A program made the translations under genes and the position numbers. Below, in pieces: positions 11,410 to 21,915 of a DNA stretch of 64,000 bases (position 1 is the first letter of the stretch; every line of letters starts with the position of its first letter). This stretch comes from Strongylocentrotus droebachiensis (Eukaryota > Echinodermata > Echinoidea > Camarodonta > Strongylocentrotidae): assembly GCA_035222895.1 (NCBI GenBank), contig JAVYIG010002728.1, forward strand, positions 62,001-126,000. Reading direction: 5' to 3'. The notes beneath the pieces were generated by a model. It saw only the letters and a program-made list of their open reading frames with translations. It had not been told where the DNA came from and did not search any database.

Positions 11410-14400
11410 GTAAGTGACATTCATTGTACAGGAATAATGAGTTGTCGTGGTCGAGTGGATACGTCACCGGACTGTGGATCACAATGGTTCGGCGCTCGAG
11501 TCCCGCCACGACACCAATACCCTTTGACAAGATATTAATCTACGTGTGTCGCACTTGGCCTAGGTGAGGTAAATGTGTACCTGGCAGGTATGAATTTCTT
11601 GAAATGCTAGAGCGCCATCAAGGTAGCCATGCTAACTAAAGCAGGGTTATAACATTACTGTGGAATGCCAGGAATGTCAAGTTAGAGAGACATTAGAGCT
11701 ACTTAAGAGCCTAGAAGTTCTATAATTATCCTTATATTCCACATACTAAGAATCTTGCTCTACGATTGGTCATAAATAAATCACGTGATGAAAGATAGTT
11801 GGCCCATTATTGATGGGAGAAGCAAAAAGTTCGTTACACTGTGTAGATAGTATAGGATTTCCCGGCCAATTTCGCGAGTTTGTCATTCAAATTAGTTTGT
11901 CTTACGTTCAAATTCGACGGTTTTAGTGCAGTCAGGTATAGCTCGGGTTTATATTCCCTTTTCTAGTTTTCAAATCTATGGAATTTTCGTTAGAATCTAC
12001 GTATGTTTCATTCAAATTAATGATCAATGTGCTTCTTTCGCTATTTGGTCATTCGATTTGGCGCAACACGATTTTCTGACAACGCGACGGTGTACTTTTA
12101 GCATTCTAATTCGTTTGTAGCATTCAAATTAGCACTTTGTGCAATTAAATTGATGGTCAATATACATTTCTCGTTTATTAACCACTTTTTATAGCTCATT
12201 CTTTTTCTTTCAAGATTGTTTTTTCATGTGTATTTCATCATATTTCATTTTCTTGCATGTATAAACTTATACTTATTAGATTTATCTGATATTTATCAGC
12301 ATTTAAGTTTGATTGTTAAGAAGAAAAAAGCGACTTATATCTACGGACCTGATGGTCTCAGTATATTTGTAAATGTTCATGTAAGGAAGTTGTTTGTCTT
12401 ATGTTTCATCATTAATTTAGCATAATTTCATCATAATTTCATTATGGAAGAAGGGTATTGTGACTAGGGTAGGGACTAGAGTCAACAATTTGAACATGAT
12501 TCATTATTTAGCCATGTCTTTAGCCATCGATCTGCAGGCGGGCAAGTAAACTATGAAACTCTTTAAGAAAAAAAGAGGGGTGTGCTGGGTATAAGAGACG
12601 ATGTGAATTACTTTTGTAAAATTCCGATTCTGTAGTAAAAAGGGGCGATTGATGGTACCCCCACCTTTCCCGGGTGTATGATCATGTCCGTGCATTAATG
12701 CCATATCCCTTGATTTCGCCCCTTCTTTACTTTATGTCTGACTACACCCACCTGCATTGTCCTGAAAATAAATAAATGGAATAACAGCTTAGACCCAAAT
12801 GGCAAATCATGCATTTTAACTGCATTATTTAAAAACTGTAAAAGTTTGTTGCAATTCTTCCCCCTAACATTTCTAACTTGATTACAAATATTACGAATAT
12901 GTATGACAGGTGTTAATTTGAATGATAAAAATTACGCTTCGACAAGTGAATATTAATTTGAATGCTAGTTGAGCAGTTTCTAAATTGAATGACAGATCTA
13001 TGAAACCCTTCGACCAAAATCCTAAATTAAATACAAAAACTGGAAAATTGAATGATAATTGGCATGGCAAAGCCGATCTGCGCTAACTGAAATGCAAAGT
13101 AAATGAATTCGAATGACAAACACGCGAATTTGACCGGGAAATCCTATACTACTATCTACACAGTGCAACGCACTTTCACTGAAGATTACCCAAAAGTGAA
13201 CTAAAAAAGGCGTAATTAAGCGCGCATTACCAATGAGCGCAATTAAAGAAAACATATGCGCGCACCGTACCTTCAAGGGGTTTGGGTTAAACTTTTCAAT
13301 TTTTTTGGTGTGAATTTGGGCCTGGCTGTCTTTTATGTAGATGCATGCACGTCCTTTTCTTTATGTAGTTAGATTGTTTTAGATGTGGAATATAAAGCAA
13401 ATAATCACCTTTTGGTATCAGGCGATGACAAACTGTCACTTTCCTCGTCGATCAGAATGTGTACACTATCTTTCCTCAGCTTCGCTTCGGAAAGATAGCT
13501 ACATCCAGATCGCCTCGGAAGTGATAGTTTGTTCCATCACCAACGGTAGTTATTTGCTTATTATTTTGATTACTATTATTATAATAATAATTATTCCTAT
13601 CAATATTAAAGAATTATACCCTAAACTACCCTAGATCTCCTTTGCCATTTTGGTAAAAAGTCATCATTTTCATTAAAGCGGTCATCGTGAAATAAGTTAA
13701 CTCGAAAGTTAGGGATCACTTCCTTTGTGGCTGGATCCATATACAAATATCGTGAAAGATACTCCAGTCTTTCAATTATTGATAATAAAGTTCGTCCCAG
13801 AAAAAACAAAACCGAAAATTATCGATGTTTTATCATAACTTAATCACATTTATAATTAATAAATGACACATATTTGGAAAGCTTAGATCATCCTCTTTCA
13901 TTTAATGCAACTCATTATGATGCATATTTCACGCATGAGTGATTAAAATCAATTTGAAGAGAGGAAACCGAAAAGTCGTTTGGCGGGCAGTATCTGAATT
14001 TCAAAGAGAAAATTATATTTCTTGAAAGTTGAGCTTCTGCCCTTTCATATGACACCTCAATCAGGAAAATGAGCAAGGAATGACAAAGTTCTGTTTGTTT
14101 ATTTAAAGTAGCCCTTACATTTTCATAATTTTAGCAAACAAATTCGTTTTCACTGGCTGCCTGCCGTAGCAACAAGCAGAATTGACAAAAGACTTAACTC
14201 CGTTTCGTTGACAATCAACCATGCATGAAGTCTTTCGTCTACGGCTGATTGTCAACGAAACGGAGTTAAGTCTTTTGTTAATTTCGTTTGTTGATACGGC
14301 AGGCGGCCAGTGTAAACGGATTTGTTTAATCAAATTATGGAAATGCAAGCACTTTAAACAAACAGAACTACAAAAGTTATTTTCTCTTTGAAATTCAGAT

Positions 14401-17400
14401 ACCGCCCGCCAAACGACTTTTCGGTTTCCTCTCTTCAAATTGATTTTAATCACTCATGCGTGAAAATGCATCATTATGAGTTGCATCAAATGAAAGAGGA
14501 GGATCTAAGCTTTCCAAATATGTGTCATTTATCAATTATAATTGTGATTAAGTTATGAAAAAACATCGATAATTCTCGGTTTCGTTTTATCTGGGACGCA
14601 CTGTATAATAACGATATAAATATTGGATACAACGCAAGGTGTTCAAGTCGCTCTAACTTTATTTTTGAAACGTGCTTTCCACTATTTATCTTTCTGTTTT
14701 GAGGATTGATTCCACTCGACTCGAAGCGAAGTGAGCCTTATATGACTCTCCCCCCCCCCAACATAAAAAATGGAGTCCCACTCTTGTATATTTCGAGAGT
14801 AGCTGCTATCTTAACCTAAACCTTATTATTGTTTTATCTCTCTTATCCGTTTAGAATATGATTCCCCTTCCTCCTCTGGTGATTGTGACAATCCCACTTT
14901 AACATCCATGTTTAAAGGACAGAATAGACAGGTAAATAACGGATTTATCCATCTATACGTAACCATAGAACATATCAATGAAATGCATTTGCCAAATGGT
15001 AAAAATAGTGATCGTGACATTCGTACTTTACATTCATGTTTAAAGGGAACAAAATTAATTCAAATTCATATGTTTTCGTAGAACATTAGTCATCTCCTTC
15101 ATTTTTTAAGGGGGAGAGTCCGCCATGGAATCTGGAAGAGAATTTTACTCCCCACACTCCAAAATTGTCTGACAAGCCGAAAACAGATCTTTACGTTTCA
15201 GGGATTAGTTTAAAGCAAATAAAATGAATAAAACGGCTTTTTTTAAGCGGGGGTGGGAGTGTGCTCGTTCTCCATAATCCCTGGGTTGGTTTAACTGGTT
15301 TTAAGGCTTGCATCAAAAATTTGAGCAATGTCTTTCATTAAATAATGGCCTATGTAACAACTACACGGCAGTCCCCCAAAGCACGATTATCAAATGTTTC
15401 AGGAATTTCTCATTTGTCACGCACCTATGGCAATACACAGAGTAGGCTAAAAATCAGTAGGCCAATTGATTATTTGTTATATTTGTTTCAAATGTCTTTG
15501 TATTTATGGTTACTATAACGCTTTCGTGCACAACTAAGACGCACAAATAAATTATTTGGGTGCTTTAAGACTAATTAGCTAAAAGGGTTTCAGAACGATA
15601 GCCTTATTACGTGATTTTATTTCAATTTCTTTTGTAGAAAAGAAGTGCGCAACCCCGAGGTAAGTAAGATCGAGGTGGCTTTCAAACAAAATTTCTACAT
15701 TTCTATATATCCTGAAAAATAGAGCAGAACCGTACAAACTAGGGGTTCGGGGGGGGGGGGGGTGGTAGAACGATTTTTTTTTTGCGCGCAAGAGTAGGAG
15801 GTGATTTTTTTTAAATGGTGCTCCCTTGTTTGTTATTTAGTATTTTTCTTCTGAAATGAAAATACATACCAAAAACCAGGAACCCATAAACAGTGAGATA
15901 ACAAATATTGTTTTTTCTTTAAATCACGTTGTTTTGAGCCTCTGAAGAGCAAATCTAAATATGATTAAGATTTTTTTTTAATGTTTAGAAAAGTCTTAGT
16001 AGCATTTCTGTGTGCAGGAAATATATCAAAGTTATATATGTATATCAAAATTGAAGCCCCTCCTCCTCATTTAGAGATTTCTGGACGAGAAACTACTAAT
16101 TAATTATACTTTGCCTAAAGCCATGCAATGCACACTATACAATCTGACTGCGATCTGATTTTTGAATCTTTCTTCTATAACCTAAATGATTTAAACAAGG
16201 AAATAATCATAATCTTATATTGTCACTGATTTTCTTACAGAATGAATTCAATAATAATGTTTTGTATTAAGCTAAATAAAAATGAAGTAATCTGAAAGAA
16301 AATATATGAATGTTTAATATACAATGTTATGTAATTGAAGATTGGAATGTATTTACCATCATAATTACGCTTTGTATCACATTGTGTATACAGTTACAGA
16401 TTGTCAAACAGGTGGATCCCCAAAGATCACGCTCCAGTGTGACCCAGGGTCAACAATCAGAATCACCAAAGGAGTATGTGTGAGGGTTTCTTCTTGTGAT
16501 GCTTATGACCCCTCCCTGGAGAGCCAGTGTGATAACAGTGACATGACGGCACAATGGGCTTCGTATTGCGCGACTCGCAATTCATGTGACATCAATGGCT
16601 CATGCTCGGGGGGTTCAACATGCCAAGGGGACACGCTGTCCCGCCCGCTGTATACCTACATCTACGCTGATTATGAATGTAAGGAGTAACAATTCTAGAA
16701 ATGGCGGAAAATCAGCCCCCAACCTTATAACCCCCCCCCCCTAAAAAAAATCTTCCACCTCAATTACATTTTTTTTTTTAACTATGAATCTAAAAGAGGC
16801 AAATGCAAAATAAATGTACAAATCCCCGAGCCCCAGCGCCCCTCCAAAAAAATAGTTGTAGTTTATAGGCAATTGTATGAAAGCGAAAGGATGAACATAA
16901 TACGTCTCCAGGAGCTTATATATATGCGTCGAATAAATAAAGTAATGGCATTGTTTTCAAGGGAAATAAATCATAAACGTTGTTCCCACTGCAAAAAGTA
17001 ATTGCATAACAATCGCCTGAAACTGGGAAACAAATATCAAAATATATTCAAGTTGATCTTGTTTGGGGATGCGTAGAGAAGTGAATGTTTATGTTATGTA
17101 TACATAACTATGTATTGGCACTGTTTTCTATTGTGCTCACATGTTTCGTAAAGATATAGTCGCCATTCATACAGCACCTTTTCCACTAAGATGCCATCCA
17201 CGAGTTAGTGTTACCAAGCAGTGACAATGTAATTTCAACGAATGGGTAAGGTTTTAGAACAGAAAGGTCTCCAAACTCTGTTGGAATTTTTCTACTGTTG
17301 GCAGGTTGGTGATGATTGTAATTTGAGGGCGTAGCTTGTCCTAGAGTGTGCGAGCAGGAGAGGTAAAAGCTGCATCTCCAGCTAATTTGTCGAAGAGGGG

Positions 17401-20400
17401 TTCAATAAAGATAACGGACGATCTTTTATCCTCCTATAAATCAAATTGTTTAAATCATCGATCGTCTTTTAAATGCTATTCTTATTCCATACACAGGTGT
17501 CACAGATGGAACAACCGTGCCGGCAAGGTCAACAAGTGTAAGTTTTTTATTTTTTTATTTATGTGTTTATTAAGAAATCAAATCATAACATATACAAACT
17601 TTCCAAAAAAATACAAATGCTGTGTTTATACAAAATTAATGACAAATTAAGATATTTACAAACGATTGAGATGATCTGGGGGAAAAAAAAAAAAAAAAGG
17701 CAGAGTACACGTAATAGAAATATTCAGAATTATAACAATTACAAGTACAAAAGCAAGAACCTCGAGATAGCATTGTATCAGAAACTGAAAATTTCGTTGG
17801 GCCCAAAATGAAGAAAAAGGAGTAAAAATAAGCCATCCACAGGTACAATGGAATCAACAAGTGTAAGTTGTCAGTAACGGGGTCAGACATACAATGATAC
17901 AAATATTAGCTTGGAAGAATATAATATGGTGTAATTTAAAGAATTGGCTAATGTTTTGTCTTGATAATTTTTGTATGACATTACAAATTAACTTATCGTT
18001 CATCTTGCGATTTATTCATTCAATCTACTCACCCTCTTAAACACTTTTTCATTCATTCATTCATCTGATTTAATTTTATTTATTTGGTCAACATACTTTT
18101 GACATTGGTGTTTCTTGATCCCACTTGCAAATACAAGTGTCAGACATCGTTTATGAGTTAGAACAGACAAGTTTCATAAAGTTTAGTTGAATGATTAAAC
18201 GATACACTTAATATTGATCTTTGCTTGGTTACTGGGTTGTTTCTTATTCTGCTTCTAAGTTATGTATGTAATTCTAAATTACCCCTTGTTCATGAAATCT
18301 ACGTATTACAATAAAATAACAAAAGTTATTTCATGAAATCTACGTATGATACAAAATAATTGAAGTTATTTCACGAAATTAATCTTTTTATGATTATACT
18401 GACGGCAAAGAATTGTATATTTATGTTTGATAACAGGCCAGCCGTGAAACGCCTACAGAAAAACGGACTCCAACGCCAAGTAAGTATTCACAAACTGATG
18501 TGAAGGTGTCATGGTAAAGAGGTTTGTTCACTTGACTCCCGATGCTAATGTTTAGGGTTCGAATCCCAGTCCGGCACCAATTTCCTTTGACAAGACGTTA
18601 ATCAGCATCTGCAAATTCCTACCCCGTTTAATTGGGAATCTGGCGATCGCTAAAGTAATACTAATTGCAAGGCCCTCTGATAAAATAGCACTGAATCTGA
18701 TGAGGCTTCTCTTGGTAGACAAAATCATGATTATTATTATTATTATCATTTATTATTCAAGATAATGCAAATCCAGATAAAACACTATTGGCTATGATAG
18801 TAGGCATACAGCAATTAGAATCATTAAGCGCTAATAAATGTAACTATTATTATCATGTTATTATTAGTATTATTATTATTATTATTATTGTTGTAGTTGT
18901 TGTTGTTGTTATTTTGTGAGTGTTACCTGGCCTCATGCTCACGACACTTGCAATCTAGAGCAGGAAATGTACAACAAACATACAAGTATTTGGGGAAGTG
19001 GGCCAGTAAGCCGAGGTAGGTTCTACTTCGGAAATTTTCGTCATTTTGTATTGTATCCTCGTTTACAGATATTGAGTTAAGATTTTGTATAATTTTGTGT
19101 AATAATCGAATGTTTTATCATTATCAAAATGGAGCGAACACTAGGGCGGGAGTGAGGCCGTAAATGATACCTTTTGGGCGCAGCATCCAAATCTCCTCGT
19201 CCTTAAAAAAAACACGAGTCTGCCTTTTTGTAAATATTGAAGGAATCCGTTGCATTGTAATGTAATTATAAATAAATATGAAACTATCCAACAGGCTACA
19301 TGAAATTTCAACTCAGCCTTTAATAAATCAGTCAGGTATAGGAATATGCTATATGTAATTCCATGTCAAGTGCAGGTCTACGTAACCTTGTAGTGGGTTG
19401 GAAGGAGTTATTCTTTACCTAACATTGCATCTTTTAATGTTCGTCTTTTTACTGCTATTGTTATTCCAAACATAGGTGTCAGAGGTGAAACAACCGTGCG
19501 GACAAGGTCAACAAGTGTGAGTTATCCATAACGGGGTCATGGGACATACACACATTTACCGGGAATAATATAATTCGTTGTTATTTAAATAATTTACTAA
19601 CTCATTTGTTTTTATAGATAATTTTTTGTCATAATATGATGAACTGATTTAACGTTCAAATTACAATTCATATATTTTATTTTACTCACTCGCTTAATCA
19701 CTTATTCATTCATTCATTCATTTATTGCAATGTACTTTTGACATAGATTTTTCTTTTTCTCACTTACAAATAAAAGTATCAAACATCGATTGTGAGTGAG
19801 AACAGAAATAGGTTTCATAACAGTAAGTTGAATGTTAAAACGATACACATAATACCGATCATTGCTTTAGATGGTAACTGGGTTGTTTCATATTTTCCTA
19901 CTAAGTTACGAATGTAATTCTATATTATCCCGTTTTCATGAAATCTACGTATCACTATAGAATGATTGAAGTTATTTCATGAAATAATCTATTATGATTA
20001 TACTAATGGGAAAGAATGGTAAATTTTTGTTTGATAACAGGGCACTCCTGAAATGCCTACAGAAGATCGGACTCCTACGCCAGGTAAATATTCACAAAAT
20101 GTGGAGGTGTCATGGAAAAGTGGTTCATTCACTGGACTCTCAATCCGAATGTTTAGGGTTCATATATCAGCCCGGCACCAATGTCCTTTGGCAATACATA
20201 AATCCACATTCGTCACTTACCCCCCCCCCCCCTCCCCGCTTATTCACCGGCTGGCTACGTCGTCGCTAAAAAAAATACTCTTAGCCCCCCCCCCCCCTGA
20301 ATATATTTCCTGAAAAATTGGACCCCCCCCCAAAAAAAAAAAAGTGCTTCTTACCCTGTATAGATACAACCAGAGTATGGTTTAATATCAGGGGGAGCCG

Positions 20401-21915
20401 TTCTATTTCAGTACAATATATGAGGGGGGCGAAGAGGGGCTTCTATTGCAAGAAATGGAGCGAGCGAGAGGGCATGGGAGTTTTTCCATTTTCAATGTCG
20501 GATTCGATCAGACTCAGATATTTTGGACTGCCTTACTGCAAGCTACAGACACTGGCAATCCAGAGTGAAAAATATATCATAAAGGCCTACATAGGCTACA
20601 TGTATGCATTAGGAGCAGTGGAAAAGTAAGCAGGAGGAGCGTTTGTGCTTCGGAAATTTTCGCCATTTTGTTTTGTATCCTTGTTTACAGATGTTGAGTT
20701 AACATTTTGTATAATTTTGTTAAATAACAATATATTTCTCATTATTAATATGAGAGGCGGCGGGGGGGGGGGGGCAGCGCGGGGAGGCTTGAAAATAAAT
20801 TTGCGCCTGCAACATCCAAAGCCCCTCATCCCCCCCCCTCCCCCGACACACACAAACAAAAAATGAATCTGATGTTGTGTAAACATTAAAGGCATCCGTT
20901 GCCTTATAATGTAATTCGATATATATATTTCATTATAGGTCTATATTATGGGCAAGAGGTATTTCATCTTTTTAACGTAATTTCACCTCTCCGTATATCC
21001 ACTATGAAAGTAAGCTAAAATAGATGACCAGATAATCCTGGACTTGGGTAAACATTCTTTTAAAAACCTTAGAAATGAAAACAAACAAAAACTGCGAACA
21101 TAAAGAGAGAGAGGGTAAAAAAAATCAAACTGTTGAGTTTAGACAGTGTGTGGAGTTAGCGATGTTTAAAGAGAAATTCGAGATTATCCGACAGGCTACA
21201 TGAAATTTCAACTTGGCCTTTAAAAAAAATCAGTCAGGTGTAGTCTTATGCTACATGTATTTTTATGTCAAGTGTATGCCTACATAATCTTTAAGTGGAT
21301 TGAAAGGAGTAAATCTTTGCCTAGCATCGTATCTTTAAACTTGATATAATTCATAACACGTTCACAAAAACTTCCTCGAAAAAAAATCAAAGGCAATTAA
21401 AATACACTATTGCATATTTCCCAAATAAATCATGTTTGGATTAGGAAATACGTCGCTGCAATGCTCGCATATTTTAAAAGGTGATGACCAAGGCTATTGA
21501 ACTTGATTAGGGATCGTTCTTTGAAAGCCTTTGCGATCGTATTTTAATTTAGGCCTACATTTTAATAGGTAATGTCGAACGCAACATCAAGTGTTTATTT
21601 CGGTTATTTTCCACAGATTTTACCACAATTCACCAGGCATTGCCCACAACACCATCACAAGCAGACATAGTCCACCAGAAGACCTCCCTCTTCAGACGGA
21701 TCGAGGGACGGCGCCTTCAAAACCACGTGATCAAAACCAAACATGGCTTGTCATTGGTCAAATGCGGTGCCGAGTGTAACAAGCGACATGACTGCGTGTC
21801 ATTTAATATCGGCAACGGTGTGTGCGAGCTCAACAACCAGGTGGTAGGCGGCACCGGTGTCGACGGAGACTACTTTGTTGAAGACAAGGAATTTAAATAT
21901 TATGAGAAACAATAA
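11322..21915 (+). CDS. Gene 2: secreted SUEL-like lectin with doubled stalk and PAN domain
   Basis: Nine coding exons: 11322-11409, 14855-14931, 15638-15659, 16394-16678, 17497-17537, 18437-18479, 19476-19516, 20041-20083 and 21617-21915. They sum to 939 nt, or 312 residues plus stop, with GT-AG sites and unbroken phases. Order in the protein: signal peptide (about 1-25), Ser-rich segment with one Cys pair member, short basic segment KRSAQPR, lectin (about 63-157), two Thr/Pro stalk modules in series, and the PAN domain to the end. The signal exon is unrelated in sequence to those of genes 3 and 4 but has the same exit phase. The stalk exon pair is duplicated. Intron 1 holds a SINE, a 1.35-kb inverted-repeat element and a mariner MITE. 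I infer a secreted lectin; ligand and tissue are unknown. Confidence 0.8.
11441..11700 (+). repeat. tRNA-derived SINE
   Basis: An A-box-like GTCGAGTGGAT and a B-box-like CTCGAGTCCC are followed by ACACCAATACCCTTTGACAA. That body is the same as in the SINEs of the stalk introns (GGCACCAATGTCCTTTGGCA). It lies just inside intron 1 of gene 2. Confidence 0.6.
11828..13174. mobile_element. 1.35-kb inverted-repeat element of unassigned family
   Basis: Imperfect inverted termini of about 70 bp: the left begins near CGTTACACTGTGTAGATAG and the right ends CTATCTACACAGTGCAACG. Inside both ends the motif ATTCAAATTA is iterated, facing one way near the left end (11885-12130) and the opposite way near the right end (12910-13110), as if subterminal protein-binding sites. 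No coding frame for a transposase is visible. Target duplication not resolved. Confidence 0.6.
13788..14603. mobile_element. Foldback mariner-type MITE
   Basis: Nearly the whole element is an imperfect palindrome centred near 14230. The right end reads CTGGGACGCACTG then TA, and the left end is TA then AAGTTCGTCCCAG, a slightly decayed complement. TA flanks and CAGTG-GTCCCA ends fit the Tc1/mariner group. The long arms with a central loop would fold into one hairpin. It lies in intron 1 of gene 2. Confidence 0.7.
14855..14931 (+). CDS. Gene 2 exon 2 (Ser-rich segment)
   Basis: A 77-nt exon, phase 1-0, acceptor ccgtttag and donor gtaaat. It encodes EYDSPSSSGDCDNPTLTSMF followed by KGQNRQ. The segment is conserved in genes 3 and 4 (SGDCDNPTLTS and SRYCENPTLTS). 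No known domain is recognised. Confidence 0.7.
15638..15659 (+). CDS. Gene 2 exon 3 (basic micro-exon)
   Basis: A 22-nt exon, phase 0-1, acceptor ttttgtag and donor gtaagt, encoding KRSAQPR. The KR could be a processing site. Supported by the same exon at 30861 and 46701. Confidence 0.65.
16394..16678 (+). CDS. Gene 2 lectin exon (SUEL/gal-lectin-like)
   Basis: 285 nt, phase 1-1, donor GTAAGG. It begins VTDCQTGGSPKITLQCDPGS. All cysteines are present, including the one in RNSC. A seven- to ten-residue expansion (QGDTLSRPL) sits just before the closing YTYIYADYE strand, in the same loop that varies most between the copies. Confidence 0.75.
17497..17537 (+). CDS. Gene 2 stalk exon A, first copy
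   Basis: 41 nt, phase 1-0, acceptor acacag, encoding VTDGTTVPARSTS after the lectin Cys. Its donor region is duplicated downstream by the insertion at 17545. Confidence 0.7.
17545..17853 (-). mobile_element. Retroposed insertion with 16-bp target duplication
   Basis: The segment is bracketed by perfect direct repeats TCAACAAGTGTAAGTT at 17529-17544 and 17854-17869. It starts with a T-rich run, as expected for a poly(A)-tailed insert on the minus strand. Genes 1, 3 and 4 lack it. The target duplication covers the exon end and splice donor, so two identical donor sites now lie 325 bp apart. The source element is not identified. Confidence 0.7.
18437..18479 (+). CDS. Gene 2 stalk exon B, first copy
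   Basis: 43 nt, phase 0-1, acceptor taacag, donor gtaagt, encoding ASRETPTEKRTPTP. It joins the second stalk exon A in frame. Confidence 0.7.
18500..18740 (+). repeat. SINE after first stalk pair of gene 2
   Basis: Same family and position as the SINE at 2435: B-box GGTTCGAATCCC, GGCACCAATTTCCTTTGACA body and a GCAAGGCCCTCTG tail, ending in ATT repeats. Confidence 0.65.
19476..19516 (+). CDS. Gene 2 stalk exon A, second copy
   Basis: 41 nt, phase 1-0, acceptor acatag, donor gtgagt, encoding VRGETTVRTRSTS. It exists only in gene 2 and is a duplicate of 17497-17537 together with its introns. Confidence 0.7.
20041..20083 (+). CDS. Gene 2 stalk exon B, second copy
   Basis: 43 nt, phase 0-1, acceptor taacag, donor gtaaat, encoding GTPEMPTEDRTPTP. 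The truncated SINE that follows (20104-20215) confirms that exon plus intron were duplicated together. Confidence 0.7.
20104..20215 (+). repeat. Truncated SINE after second stalk pair of gene 2
   Basis: It has the head and the GGCACCAATGTCCTTTGGCA body of the intron SINE, then is cut by C-rich tracts at 20220-20330. The tail is absent. Confidence 0.6.
21617..21915 (+). CDS. Gene 2 PAN/apple-like terminal exon
   Basis: Acceptor ttccacag, phase 1 in, stop TAA. It carries CGAEC, HDCVSFN and GVCELNNQ, and ends FKYYEKQ. It is very similar to the other three PAN exons; the variable part is the acidic stretch before the C-terminus. Confidence 0.8.

Noticed and set aside
14115..14453. 112-codon minus-strand frame
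   Set aside because: It spans the centre of the palindromic mariner MITE, has no domain likeness, and its mirror arm shows no conserved frame.
20596..20895. Frames with poly-Gly or poly-Pro near G/C runs (also at 19994-20313)
   Set aside because: Produced by homopolymer C/G tracts in the last introns; no support as exons.
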